64,000 bases of DNA from Valencia hispanica (lineage: Eukaryota; Chordata; Actinopteri; Cyprinodontiformes; Valenciidae): NCBI GenBank assembly GCA_963556495.2, contig OY747712.1:13132735-13196734 (forward strand), in the 5' to 3' direction. Shown in pieces: positions 24,612-37,200 of this stretch; positions within the stretch are counted from its first letter, which is position 1, and each line of letters begins with the position of its first letter. Both the position numbers and the translations under genes were made by a program. The notes beneath the pieces were generated by a model that saw only the letters and a list, made by a program, of their open reading frames with translations, had not been told where the DNA came from and searched no databases.

Positions 24612-26281
24612 GCAAAGACCTGCACAGAAATTAAAATTTTTTAATTTTGAGATGAATACAGCATTCTGTCCGGCTACAGGTAGCAACCGCAACAGCAGCA
24701 AAATAAAAAAGATGAACTTGTTACAGTTATACATTTATTTTTTTGAAATATATTTTTTTTAAGTCAACAAAGAAAACTGAAAGGTACTGCTGGATTAAGG
24801 CAGATAGGGTGGACTGAAAAAATTGTCAGCTCAAAAATTTCACAAAAGTTAGTTGAAAATACAACAGTAAAGGATGGAGGAGCAGCTGATGAATCAAGGT
24901 AACGCATATTTAACTAGATGAGACATTTTTGTACCCCTGTTTAACCTCAGTTAAATACCATGAATAACACAACTGCACCATAAAAAGTCACAGGCATTGT
25001 ATTCTTGAAAATGAAAGTATTTTGTTTTCATTAAAAGTGCAGAGTTAGTATTTTACAAGTCAGAAGTGCTGGAAAGTCCTCCACAAAGAATGAACCTCTC
25101 TTGGAAAAAATTGCTTCTTCTTAAACAAAGATGAGACTGGAGTCCTTTAGGCGATTTAGATATTTTATAAGCCCGTTGGCCGTAATGTAAGACAAACCGT
25201 GCACCCAGAACAGTGCCATGCTTGGACTCTAACCACACACCCCAATTCCTAACATTATATGGTAATCAAAGATTATCTTCTTCAGTCTCTCCTACGCAGT
25301 CCTGATGTTTGGTCCCACAAGCTTAAATCCCTTCACTTTTCAATTTTAAAGAGGTCCAGTCAGAGAAGATTTCTTGAGGCCAAGGTCCGGAAGATCATAA
25401 TTTCTTACAATTTAGTGTGAAACATTTAGTTTTACTCATTGGTTTGTCTACCAAATCAATTAAATTATGTCAAATTCAAATACTTTTTTACAACATTTAT
25501 TGTCATGTAACAAAGTGCTGAACAGGTATGTATGATTTCTTTTACATGTATAAGTAAAGTTATCTCATTTAATGAATAAAAGTAGGATAACATGTCAATA
25601 AGAACATAAATAAAACATGGCAACTGTCCATTTCACAAATTACTAACTTCAGAAATACAATAAATGGAGGAAAGCTTTTTTCACATTTTTCACGGAAATT
25701 TAAACCTGGGCTTGAATGGACTCTATTCTATTCTAATTTATGTGTGGAGGTGCTCATTGGTGAGCCTGGAATGGTATTTGGTTTTGATAATATTCATTGT
25801 GTAGAAAGCTGCCTCACAGTTGTGTGTGGAACCAAACATGGTAGAGATTAGCAGGGATCTTTCTTCAGACCTGATAAAACTGTCTTAGGAACCATTAGGA
25901 GGCTGGAGCCAGAAACAGAAAGGGTCAATTGCTTTGTGCTGACCCAAAATCCAAACATCTCAGAGGGAACTCTCGTAATCTTATGGCTGAACAGTGAATG
26001 TGTGACTCAGGATCCTGATGGACTGGTCATGCTGGGCTTTGAGACTACATATTTTCTCTGATCTTACTTCTGATTTGATTGGGTATGTTTGTTCAAAATG
26101 TATTATATGTTTTGGCGTTTAACATTGCCACTTTTAATAAGAGCCACAAACAAACTCCCAGTGGCGGTTTACTGCCATCACTGGGAAGAACAAAGAGAAA
26201 TTACTCTGTCCATTCCATATTAAATGCTCTAGTTTCGCTGTCCAGTTTTAGTTTTTATGAGATTGCAATTTAATTATTTTC
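24612..26281. other. Intronic non-coding DNA, nothing recognised
   Basis: No coding similarity, transposon end or tandem repeat recognised. Confidence 0.4.
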
Positions 26282-26768
26282 TACTTGTCTCCATTTCACA
26301 TGCTTGTTTCTCTCCTCTTCGCTATCTCAACTATCAGTTTTTTCCTTTTCTCTGTCTCACACACCTGTTTCTCTTCGATCTCTCCTTGTTTCCGCACTTT
26401 TCTCTCCCTTTCTCCACCTGTTTCTCTTCCTTTCTCCGACTGTTTCTCTTTCTTTCTCCGCATGTATCTTTCCCTTTCTCAGTATCACCCGACTGTATCT
26501 TTCTCTCTGCCTGTCTTTCTCTATCTGCCTGTTTCCTATCTCCGTCTGTTTCTTCTTCGTCTCAACTATCATTTTTTCTTCTTTTCTTTGTCTCACTGCC
26601 CTGTTTCTCTCCTTTTCGTTGACTGTGCCTGTCCCTTTCTCCGTCTCACCGGTCGGTATCTCTCCATTTGTTTATGCTATGCGTCGCTGTGTATGTATAT
26701 TTTCTTTTTCATTCTATTTTTTGCCTTTTCTTATATAACTTCTCTCACTCTCTTAACCGTCTGCACTT
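26282..26768. repeat. Degenerate pyrimidine-rich repeat block
   Basis: About 490 bp of T/C-rich sequence with frequent words CTGTTTCTCT, CTTTCTCC and GTCTCAC. A longer unit is duplicated about 235 bp apart: CTCAACTATCA(G)TTTTTT...GTCTCAC...CCTGTTTCTCT occurs at 26326 and again at 26561. Open frames on both strands here (up to about 160 codons) follow from the composition and give low-complexity Phe/Leu/Ser or Arg/Glu/Lys strings. Confidence 0.7.
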
Positions 26769-28739
26769 CAATGTTTTAAAGTTTTCCTGCTGGAATGCAA
26801 AGTGCTTATTGGCTTAGTGTTATCACGTATGGCTAAACTTATACGTAATTGGTCTGTGGGTTTCCATGGACGCTGGAACACTACCATAAAGGTTGCGTTG
26901 GTAAACCAGAAGCGCCCAATAAGCTTTTAAATGGTGATCTCTGTTTTAGCATTAGGTCCAGGTCCGCATGAGACAGCAGTTTGGTCCGGACCGAGGTCTG
27001 CCCATTAGTGAACACTGCTCTAGAGTGTAACGAACAAAGTCAGAGAGTGTCCTGCTGATATCTGCTGCTTACTGACGTCTGTTTAAGCACCCTGAGGATC
27101 TCTACGTGACATATTCCCTAGATGCATTTACTAAAATGTAACTCATCAATTAATTCTAATTACTTTGAAATATTCCTGTCACACACCTCATTCAACAGAC
27201 CTCTCTTCAACTCAAGCCATTGTTCTCCTTGGTAAAAGCCCAATAAATAAAAAACAAGGCAAGAATACAGTACGCAGCACATGATACACAAGGAAAGCAG
27301 TTTTCAACACAGCTAAATTTGTTCCTCAATTCTAAAGCCTTTACAGTACAATTATCTACCAAGGTTAAAATCATTACAACCGACAGGAAGAAGAACCTTA
27401 AAACATCAACTCCTACTAATTTATCTCAGACTTGACCAAATGCGACCTCGCAACATTTGCAGCTGTTTTTAATCGGTTTGTTTTTCTGTTTTAATTTCTG
27501 AACTTCCCTCCTCGGTCTGTTTTGGATGAAGCTCCCACACATCTCATGGTGTATTGATCTCTCTTCACAGTTCCTGAGAAAATCTCAGATGAGACAGATT
27601 TGTCTGCTTTGTTTCTCTTGCGAAACATTATCTGAGTGTTGCTTTGTTTGCTGAAACATCGTTATCACTCACTAATTAAAGGTCTATTTGTAAATGAATA
27701 TAAATTTAATATCAACTTAAATCTAAAGTAAAAATAATCTAGTATGAGGATAGAGTTTACATACTAATAAAAGGCAGTAAGAGCTGAGTCTGTCTAGGAA
27801 CCGAACTGGCCTACTGCTAATGGAGCTAAGACACCCAGATAATGCAGCTAAGGTACGAGCTCAATTGTTGCCATAGCTCGATTTAGATGTGCATGTACAC
27901 GCACTGACTGATCGATGGTAGCCTTCCAGCCAGCCGTCCGACTCTCAACAGCAGGGGTCGCATTATTCCAATATTTTCCAAATTTGACGTGTTTTTTTAA
28001 TAAGTGATGGAAAAATCTGAAGGCCATCCGTCATTTTTGACAGATTGCAATTCACTCCCCTAACCACTTGGTGCAGACATTTTTAACTTTGGATACAGAG
28101 TTCAGGTAACTAATCAATCAAAAAAAAAAATCCCATGAGAGCATCATCTCAGACCTGGACACTTTATCCGGGAGCTGAAAGCACGTTAAAGACTTATGGA
28201 GGCATGGAGCGCATCTGTGACTGCACTTGGCACAGACCGGTGGTGACAGATCGCTGCAGCTTAACCACTTATGCAGAAGGAGCGCATGCTGTGAGATTTC
28301 CTCCCGCTGAAGCGATCAGAACAGCCCTCGTTCAGAGATCCTTGCCAACTTCTGATCACTACAATTGGAGAAATGGTCCCTGATTTCAAAACTTTGGCTG
28401 AAGTAAATTCCAGTCTCCAGTGTCCCAACAGAGCACAGACTCAGTCTTCTTTGCGCACATGCGAGTGCACAGTTCAGCTCTATGCGGACCAGGAGCAAGT
28501 TGTGAGGGCGTTCAGGTTACTGCTGATGATATGTTCATAATTAATACAGTGCGACCTCTGCTAAGCAGCCAGGCAGCTTCGATCCCCTCATCTGCTGGTT
28601 TGCCAGTTTGATTTTGCCTTGGTAGGCCACATCACTATATCAAGGCAAAAATATGTAGCAGTGATCTCAACCAGGAAACACAGCTGCGTGTCATTGTCGA
28701 CTTTTATATTGACTACTGATCGGGGGAAAACGGCTCGGG
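26769..28739. other. Intronic non-coding DNA, nothing recognised
   Basis: No coding similarity or repeat ends found. A short 10-base A run lies near 28121-28130. Confidence 0.4.
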
Positions 28740-29040
28740 TGACCTGACATTTCTTCTCCCACCTTCCATGACGAAGCTGTTGTTCTCTGCTGGTCGTGCC
28801 TCTTTGCTGCCTGCTCAGCCACCTTGGAGGTCTACATCAGGGGTGTTGCAGAGGTTGCGACATTCTTTATGCCTGAACCACTGGTGAGGGTTCCATGGAC
28901 ATGGAAGCATCTCATTAATTGAGCGGATTAGGAAGCTGAGCCTTGCCTGCGGGATCTTCCAAAGGTCCGTCCAACTGATGTTCCAGTTGAAGACTTCTTC
29001 CCAGGTTCTCCAGCTTCCTCGTCAGCCTTGCGATGCGGCA
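28740..29040 (-). mobile_element. Possible LINE relic (C-terminal region)
   Basis: The minus strand reads FNWNISWTDLWKIPQARLSF then LIRSINEMLPCPWNPHQW, with CRNLC a little further on, followed by a stop. The pattern (WTDLW, a SF-I-R segment, LP-P-NL-QW, and a Cys pair) resembles the region after the RT in some fish non-LTR retrotransposons. It is short and broken, and I cannot name the clade. It may be unrelated. Confidence 0.35.
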
Positions 29041-31653
29041 TGGTACTATTAATGTTATTACATTTAAATTGACAAATTTAGGTGTATATTAAATTATTTA
29101 AAGTTATTTTAAAACCATTGATCTACAAAAAAAATTATTATTAAAAGTGAGTGAAAAGTGAATGTGAAACTGAAGTAAAAGCAAGCAAATTAGAAGACGT
29201 AGGCTATCTCAAAATGAGAACTTAACTCCCAGTCTTAAAGCAGGATTTCGACTGAAGAGGTTGAAGATGCCAAAGGTAATCAGCAGCCATTATTTGCTCC
29301 TCTGCTGCATTGTTACCTTAGTACATTGTTATGCTGAATATAAAAGGAAACCAGATATTAGGGAAAAAAATTCAAAGATTCAAAGCCCAGTCAGTAGAGG
29401 AGCTCCAGGTTCCTGTCTGCAGTTGCTGCGGAACAGAAAAAAAGCAGAAACAGGAGCTGATAACAGGAATACATTTGACCTGGTATAACTCTGCATGCAT
29501 GAAACACTCTAAATATTCTTTCATCAGATAAAATTTCCTTGCTAACCTGCTAAATATGCATGGAAGAGTTAAAAAAGAACGTCCATGTACTTTACTGTAA
29601 CGAATCACAGGACACAAAGACAAAAACACCCTCAAACAAATGACTGCGCTTCCCCTTCATCAGCAGTAGGCTTTTCTCCATGGGCTAGCATCCTTTCTCT
29701 GCCTTATTAATGGCTCTGCATATGAAAGTAAACAAAATCAGGCCTTCACAAAAAAGAGAATTTTTTTACATTTTATTTTTACATATTGCAGGTTGTGGAG
29801 GTCATTCGCCATGCTTCACGTAGCCTCCCGGCAGAATTAAAGACCGCCTCACTAAGCCCACACAGCTGCCTCCTTCGTTTTGTCACTACAATAGATTACT
29901 CTGCTCTGTGGTCTTCCTAAAGGAAAAATATTCTACCAAAAAGCCAGCCGCCCCCACGGCTCTGTTAAGGATTTTTGTCACTATTTGTTCCCAGTGTTGG
30001 GTGGGGGGGGATGCATCACAGCTTCTTTTTAGACACAGGAAGACATGTGATGTTCTTCTACACAGAACCGCCCACAGGCAAAAACTTGTCTCACAGATTA
30101 CTGCTTTGTAAAGGAATCAACTAACAACAAACTCGTCTGCATCAGGCTGCATCCTGACGTGAGTAAAAGCTTACATGTTGATGAGGCACAAGAAAAATGG
30201 GAGAAATTGTCTGGTTTAATGCCAAACATCTAGTGGAAAAGCACTTCAGTGAGACGGCTTTCTCTTTGCAGGTAGCAGTTAAATGGTACTTGTGCAACCA
30301 GAGACCTTATTGCTTACATAATGACGGCTGTGGTTGAATGGCAATTTGTTTAAACTAAAGCAGAGAGGCCAGAATAAGATGCAAAAGGAAATAGATGCTT
30401 GACATAAACCCTTTTAGAAAGGAAAGAGGTTGGATGAAATGCTTTTACCAGACTGTAATGAAAAGTGCAAAGATGGCTAAAAGACCAGGGAGATGTGCAC
30501 GGATCAATGCTCCACAGTTGAAAAAGGTTTTATGGACACACTACTGACCAAAATCTAAAGACCAGGGAAGAAACACATATTCAGAATTTTTGCTGGTGGA
30601 TCATAACTAGGTTTTAGTAGAGCTTTAAATACAAAACAAAGAAAGGAACAAAAGACACAATAAACCGGGTAAATATCAGCTGATCAAAAGCTTTGGACTA
30701 TAGCCTTAAAAAGCATAAATCTGTGGATAAATTTGGCTTTCCTCTCTCTTTCTGTCAGGCATTCACATTGGCCTTGAATGTGGCAGGATTAATGACCTTG
30801 AGCAAATTCTCTCACAAAGCTCCTTTGCTGGAAAGGTTGGTCGGAGTAACGCCTAATTCACACTGAGTGTGGAACGAATGGGGCCCAGTTTCTGTACGAC
30901 TTCTGCACGGACTGCCATTCACACCGGCTGCGATCCGTATGCAGAAAGCCCTGAGGGAAAGCAATGAATGTTTAGGAAAAGTTTGCAAACCATTGACAAA
31001 ATTTGACATTGTATGTTTCAAGATATACTTGTAAAAACATCGTTAACTCTCATACACTGTGAACCGATATTCCTGTCATTAATAATAAAATAAAAAGCAA
31101 ACATGGGTTTTATTTTTGAAATATACTGGATGCACCTCTCTAGCTCACATCTCACTTGTGTAATTTCTTGTCACTTAATGAAAATCTGCATGCGGCGTAT
31201 AGAAAACATAGACGTCACGCAGAAACTTTCTGGAGCTCCAGATCCACACCGCAGCTGGTGAGCATGCTCTGATTGGACTCAATGTTTTTTTGTCTATGCT
31301 TAAGCTGTATGTGAGTCGGGACCACATCCGTTCCTGTTGGTTCACTAGAAGCATATTATGATTATTGGACTGAATGCAGCCCAATACCCGTAATACATTT
31401 GCAAGAATAAGGAATTAAACTTATCTTGAGAGGCCATAGTTTATTCATTACTGCAAACTTGCCCCTTCAGACCATGCCAGTGGGCCGGTCTATCCACCTC
31501 TTGTCTGTATGCAGACTTATCACTGTCCTGCTTAAGACCAATGCACCTCCTGAAGTTCCCATCGGGCAGTTATTTGTGTTCAGGGAACGAGTGGGGAGAG
31601 AAAACACCCATGGGGGACACCGGTGCTGATGGTTGAAAAAACATATTAACATT
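29041..31653. other. Intronic non-coding DNA, nothing recognised
   Basis: No exon or named element seen. The piece 30848-30935 (AATTCACACTGAGTGTGG...CCATTCACACCGGCTGCG) has the look of an eroded MITE but shows no clear pair of ends. Confidence 0.35.
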
Positions 31654-32086
31654 GACTATGTTTACATGCAGCCAATATTCTGGTTATGGTCGGGTTAAGG
31701 TCACTATTTGGGTTTCTGAAACATTCGGAATAATCTGTTTACATGCGCGAGCAGAGAGAGTTACTCCTTTTTGTAATCAATTGGCATATCCCGATGTAAA
31801 AGGTACCTCTGTACTTTCTGCAGTCAACAAAAGACATTATATTCATGGTTTTCACCAAACTAAGAAAGAAATTGGTTTCCTCCTCGCTCCAAAAGTGTGG
31901 TGCTGTGCTGCGTCTCGCCATGTTTACCTCCACTTCTTGTTTACTTACGTACAAGGCACGCAAGTTTTTAAAAACCCAAATATGAGCATATTCTGGTTTT
32001 TGCCGGTGTTTACATGGCCGTGCGTAACCGGGTTATTGCTAATATTCCGGTTTTGTACGGGTTATTGGCTGCATGTAATCGCAGCC
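31654..32086. mobile_element. 433-bp MITE
   Basis: Left end GACTATGTTTACATGCAGCC and the complement of the right end GGCTGCGATTACATGCAGCC are inverted repeats that match over 23 bases with four differences. Subterminal phrases repeat as well (ATATTCTGGTTATGG and, inverted, ATTCCGGTTTTG). No transposase is present. Open frames on both strands inside it (up to 147 codons) have no family similarity. Target duplication not resolved. Confidence 0.65.
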
Positions 32087-32324
32087 AATGTCTAAGGGCT
32101 TGATATCAGTCGAGGCTAATATTGGGATTTATCTGGTCTGAAAATGAATTGAGTTTTAAGAACTTTATTTGCTGTCTAAATGTAAACATGTTTTAGCTGA
32201 GCTTGAGGAGCTTTAAAAACATATTTATATTTATGCTGTCATTGTCAGATACAGTACTTGGTTGCGACATTGTTTTGTTTTTTGCCTAACTTTTTATTTA
32301 AACAAGCGTTTTTGGTTTATGGGA

Positions 32325-32585
32325 GATACTCTAGCTACCTCCCACAGTCCAAAAACATGACAGATTAATTGATATCTCGATAAATTGTGTGTGTGTGTGT
32401 GTGTGTGTTTGTGTGCATGCTTGTTTGTCCTGTGTGTCTCTGTGTTACCTTGCGCCAGTCCTAGGGCAGAACTGGCAACCTGCCCAAGGTGTACTCTGCC
32501 TCTCGCCCCCCAATGACAGCAGGAGATAGGTACAAGCTCCCCAGTGACCCTGCAAGAATACGTGGGTATAGAGGATGGATGGATG
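32325..32585 (+). mobile_element. tRNA-derived SINE, 5'-truncated
   Basis: It starts in the body at TACTCTAGCTACCTCCCACA, then CAGTCCAAAAACATGAC, a (GT)n expansion (32386-32409), the TTACCTTGCGCCAGTCC region and ends in GGATGGATGGATG. Same family as 36410-36733 but on the plus strand. The tRNA-like head is missing. Confidence 0.7.
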
Positions 32586-34740
32586 TTTTGCTTTTCTCTG
32601 TCGTAGATGTGAAACCCAGAAAGTTATTGTTGTACTGTTGACAATTCAATAGAAGAAGTTGTGACAAAGACATTTTGTGGCCATCTCTAGGATTGGATGG
32701 ATGCCCTTCAGATGAATTTTTGGTAGATACAGGACTGATCATTTTAAATCAATTAGACTAGTAAGATTTTTGATAAATAAAAATTTTTTAACCTACGTTA
32801 TCATTACCTACACCTGTAAATACTCAAAGGAAAATAGTTGTTTCTCAGGAGGTTTGTTTAAAGACCAGAAGAGGCAGAGGCAACTTCACAATGTGAGTGC
32901 ATGAAAGGTGTGTCAATAATTTTGTTGCACTTTGGGCAAGAAAAAAATGAAAATATTTCTGAAAACCATTTTCTCAGAATCCCATGTAAGCATAACGTCC
33001 TCTCTGAGCGATCAGCTTGCCACAATGGAGCTGAGGTATTTTCCTCTGAGTGTTTCTGACAGGTGACAGATCATATCGGAGCCGCATGCAGAGCCATCAT
33101 GAGGCATGGTTCAGCTGAATGGCCCGTCATTGTGGATTATCTCACACAAATGGACAGGTCTCCTGCTGTGAATGTCAAGTGTGAGTTATTGAGCAGAATC
33201 GGAGGCAGATGAGTGTCTCACAGATCTCGGGCAGTTTTCCACAGCGGCTTAGCTTCTGGTTCTCGGCATGTAAAGCACAACAAGCTGCAGCTCAGTCAGA
33301 TTTAGGGAGTTGTTTCGACCCTGCTCAGATCTGCTGCCGGCAGTATACTTGAAAGACTGTGCCAATAACTCCTGTCTTACCTCTCTTAGATTTGTGTAGG
33401 AAAGTTATAGAAGGAAGGCTTTAGCAGAGCTTTTTTGTGCACTTTCATTCCTGCTTTGTTTTTGCCCAAACAGTATTTATTTCATTTTGCAAGACAAGAG
33501 GCTCAGTGGAGACTAAAAGAGATTCTCTTAAAAGCAAACTGCTGTCGAGGCAGACCTTATGACACATTTTGTCTGTCGCCTTTGAGTAAAAGGAGATTCT
33601 TCTGTTGTAACAAAACAGGCAAATTGCATTCTCTGTGTCCCCGGGCTCTGGATGTTATTTGTCGCCTGCCAAAGCGACTTCACAGCCTGCCTTATCTTCC
33701 CTTTTAAATTGACCACACAATAAGAGCCGCTTCTCTGCAAAGTTGTCCCATTAAAATCGTCACAGGTAAACACAGCGCCTGTTTCGGGCCTTGAATGCTA
33801 TCAGACGTTCTCTCTCTGGGCCTTCACATCCAGACGTCAAGCTTTGAAATGTTAGTTATCATTTCATCAGATCCCACCCCCTTCATTTATTCCAGCAAGG
33901 CTTCCCACTCCAGAACATCCAGCTCTCCAGCCGGGATGTGGTGCATGTGCCGGCCCATGTTTGTGTGCTAGCCTGTTTGTCTGCTGCCGAAGTGGCAAAC
34001 TGCTAATGAATAATTCAGGGTGATGGTGATGTGTTGACAGCTCAGACGGCTGAGAGCTGCTGAGCTGCCTATCGGTGATAATGTCCCATTTCCCTTCTGC
34101 GCTCTTCCACCCCTTTATTACGACAAATTGCATTATTTTGTCATTTTGCCTCTGCAACAGCCCACAATGCGAGCGTTTTTGTGTGTCTCCGTGTTTGAAG
34201 GAGTTTGTCGGACTCAAAAGCCAAACATTTTTAATAATGCTGCTGAAAGTTAGCAGCTGATTGGTTTCCAAATTGATTTCAGCTTGCTAACACTTCTGGA
34301 TTGGATTGGTATCTTTGACTAACATAGTGGTGCCTCATTATTTATTCACAGAGTATCTCCAGACGGGTTTTATCCGTATCAGAAAGAAATTGTTTAAAAA
34401 TAAATTAAAATAAATCATGTGTTATATAATGTTTGTTTTTTCGTTTTTGCATCTCTCAGTTTGATGTTAAAAGTTTCCAAGAGTAAGTGAGAGTCACCCC
34501 AATATGCTTAAGTCTTCCAATTTGACATGCCTTTTCATTGTCACATTGAGGTTGAAAAAATACCACCTTGGAAGCCAAGAAGGGTGGTGGGTTTTCTCCT
34601 TAAACGGGAAGGGGAGACTTTCTTTGTTAAGTTTCTGGAAAAGTTTGAACTTGCAACCTTCATTTCAGACAAATTAAAGAGAACGCCCTGAAAAGTTTAA
34701 ATTTTGTACATGTCTGAGGTTGAGGTCAACCTCAGATTAT
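32586..34740. other. Intronic non-coding DNA, low repeat content
   Basis: Less AT-rich than the surroundings, without transposon ends. About 33000-34260 lacks any repeat I recognise and could hold conserved non-coding elements; that is a guess from composition only. Confidence 0.35.
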
Positions 34741-35069
34741 GGCTGCAGAATATATCGCAAATATATTGTCATCGCAATATCAGTATGTGCATTATTCACA
34801 TCACAAAGAACTGTTTGGAGTGCATTTTCCATCCTAATGTAATATTTAGCCAGTTGGACAAAATCTAATGGCAGTAGATGTTCACACTGGACAGTAATAA
34901 CGTTGCCCCTTACATTAAAGATGACAGAGGGATGGAACCACAGATGAGTAGTGGAAAGATGTATGATGTATGAAAATGTATGAAAATACGTATATATCTC
35001 AACTGATATTATAATCCCAATATTTACCAATATTACCACCATCGCTAGACTTTCTGGGATCTTGCAGCC
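34741..35069. mobile_element. MITE with GGCTGCA ends
   Basis: GGCTGCAGAATATATCGCAA begins the element and ...TCTTGCAGCC ends it; the 7-bp ends GGCTGCA/TGCAGCC are inverted. The left arm phrase ATATTGTCATCGCAATATCA is typical of a widespread fish repeat. A partial relative (GCACAATATATTGG, ATTGTCATCTCATTATCAAT) lies at about 43910-43960, and another end (AAATCGTGCAGCCCTGAG) at about 35352-35369. Confidence 0.5.
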
Positions 35070-35370
35070 CCAACGATAAAAATAACTCTCAAATACAGAC
35101 AAAAACTATATGTGTAACATTCACAAAATGAGGTAAGATCAGTGCAGGTTGGTCGTCAACAAGATGGCAGGAGTTCAGCATAACCTAAGGTGTATTCAAG
35201 TCATCTGTTGGAAGTTTTTGTATTAATTTATATTGCAGTATATATATATAAAATCCTGTTGTTGAGAGAAAACAAATGAGGTTTTTTTTCTAGTAGCTGA
35301 ATAGGCTACTCTAATATACTCTAATATTTTTGCATATTGCATGTTTTTCAAAAATCGTGCAGCCCTGAGA

Positions 35371-35445
35371 TTCTCCAACCTCTGCTGTGGATCTCTGCAG
35401 CTCCTCTAGAGTTAGCATGGGCTTCTTGGCTTGTTGATTTTTTTT
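35371..35445 (-). mobile_element. Tc1-like transposon relic (small fragment)
   Basis: ATTCTCCAACCTCTGCTGTG, then GATCTCTGCAGCTCCTCTAGAGTTAGCATGGGCTTCTTGGC, matches the N-terminal transposase region of the same Tc1-like family as 58895-60045. It is directly joined to a MITE-like end on its left. Confidence 0.5.
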
Positions 35446-36124
35446 TACACCAATGGTAATTATCAGTTTCATCAGGAAACAGGAATAAATACACTATAAA
35501 GCTTTATATGGACTCGGTCTTAATCAGTTTGAGCATGAAAGGCACAGATGTGAACTCTGTTGTTCGCATTATTTGCACAGTAGAGTGCAGCACAGAGACA
35601 CCAAAGCAATCATTATTGAGCAGCATGAGACTGAAGTCATTTAAACTCCCTAAATGTTATTTCTAAACTTATTTACATTGAGCTTCCATTTTTTCAGAGC
35701 TATCAACACTGTAAAACATACATAATGGAAACGTCTCTCCTGTGTTCTTGTTTAACTTCGCTGTATTTAATGATCCATGTATTTGCACACTGTTGTTAAG
35801 CATTTTCACAGCAAGCCAATTAATGTTTCTGTGTGGTTTGAGATTTTGGATGAAAACTAAGTTATTTTTCTGGTTAGAGGTCTTTTTCAAGGAAAGGTTA
35901 ATAGGTAAAAGTATTCCAGTATGGTAGAGGAAAAAATCGATAACTGAAGCATCCATTAGTATTCAATTATCCATTTATCTTGTATGTTTGACTTATCTGA
36001 GATCAGGTAACAAATCCCTGACATCCCTCTTCCCTCTTCCCTGCATCCCACTTCAGCTTATTTTGGGCGTCCCAAGGTGTTTCCATGCACGAAGGGATAA
36101 AGTGGCTTTTGAAAGTACACATAC
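35446..36124. other. Intronic non-coding DNA, nothing recognised
   Basis: No repeat ends or coding similarity found. Confidence 0.35.
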
Positions 36125-36134
36125 CTCCAAACTA

Positions 36135-36233
36135 TCCATCCATCCATGTTGCGGGGGGGCTGGTGCCAATCTCCAGCTGTCATTGGGCGAGAGGCGGGGT
36201 ACACCCTGGACAGGTCGCCAGTCCATCGCAGAG
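36135..36233 (-). mobile_element. tRNA-derived SINE, short 5'-truncated copy with TSD
   Basis: A 99-bp insertion (TCCATCCATCCATGTTGCGG to CCAGTCCATCGCAGAG) flanked by a perfect 10-bp direct repeat CTCCAAACTA (36125-36134 and 36234-36243). It holds only the 3' part of the SINE. Confidence 0.85.
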
Positions 36234-36409
36234 CTCCAAACTAATGCAAAGTTTTTGGTTGTGTAAAAAAGATAAAATGCAGCAAAACCTTTCCCAATAG
36301 TGCAACACTTATCTATGCTGGAGGTATAAATAAAGAAGCTGTTTCAACCGGGTGGTGCTTTATTGATGCACCTTCAGATTGAGTTTCAGCGTTCAGTCGT
36401 CTTTGGTTC

Positions 36410-36733
36410 CATCCATCCAGCCATTATCTGTACCTGTCCATCCTATGCCGGGTTCCAGGCGAGGCTGGTGCCTATCTCACGGGGGGAGAGGCGGGGTACA
36501 CCCTGGACAGGTCGCCAGTCCATCGCAGGGCAACACAGAGACATACAGGACAAACAACCATGCACACACACACACACACACTCATACCCAAGGGCAATTT
36601 AGAGAGACCAATTCACCTAACAGTCATGTTTTTGGACTGTGAGAGGAAGTCGGAGTACCAGGAGAGAACCCACGAGCATGCATCCTTCTTGCTGCAAGGC
36701 AACAGTGTTACCAACTGCGCCACTGTGCAGCCC
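36410..36733 (-). mobile_element. tRNA-derived SINE, near full length with TSD
   Basis: A 324-bp insertion flanked by a perfect 12-bp direct repeat CGTCTTTGGTTC (36398-36409 and 36734-36745). On the minus strand it begins GGGCTGCACAGTGGCGCAGT TGG, where TGGCGCAGTTG fits the RNA polymerase III A box (TRGYNNARNNG). The B box expected about 30 bases later is missing; sequence jumps from GCAAGAAGGATGCATG to the body (TGGGTTCTCTCC). The body has CCAAAAACATGACTG, a (GT)n run, GACTGGCGACCTGTCCAGGG and the 3' tail ends in GGATGGATGG. The family is very common in fishes. Confidence 0.85.
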
Positions 36734-36745
36734 CGTCTTTGGTTC

Positions 36746-37200
36746 AAGTCTTTCAATTTGACAATATTACCCACTCTGCTGTCCAAAAGTTCTGCAAATC
36801 TACCAGATTGTGAAGACATCTCTTGTCCACTGCCCTCTTCAGGGGACCTTACTGATTTTTTTGCACATTTACTTCTGAATTCTAGCTTTGTTCTGTTGAA
36901 GCCATACTTTTTACGATCTGGATGGCTGCTTGAGCACACAGAGATGGTAAAAAATAAGATAATTCTTTTGACTCAAAACTATACTAGAATATAACTGTTT
37001 AAAAAAATAAATGCAGCTCTTTCAGGCAACTGGAAATTGCAGCCAAGGATGAACCAGACTTGTTGAGGTGCACAGTTCTTTTCCTAATATCTCAGATTTT
37101 TCCATGAGGTCACAAAAGGAACCAGTGTGTTTGATGTGTTGGCTCAAAATACATCCACAAGTCTGACTCCAGTTAGCTCAGATGTTGTGAGCTAACCTTT
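36746..37200. other. Intronic non-coding DNA, nothing recognised
   Basis: No repeat ends or coding similarity found between the SINE copies. Confidence 0.35.

Noticed and set aside
26257..26779. Phe/Leu/Ser-rich open frames up to 164 codons
   Set aside because: Pyrimidine-biased low-complexity DNA; three overlapping frames are open and none resembles a protein family.
28135..28383. 82-codon open frame as a possible exon
   Set aside because: No similarity recognised and no convincing splice sites in phase.
31652..32095. 147-codon open frame coinciding with a MITE
   Set aside because: It fills a 433-bp element bounded by inverted repeats; no transposase motif.
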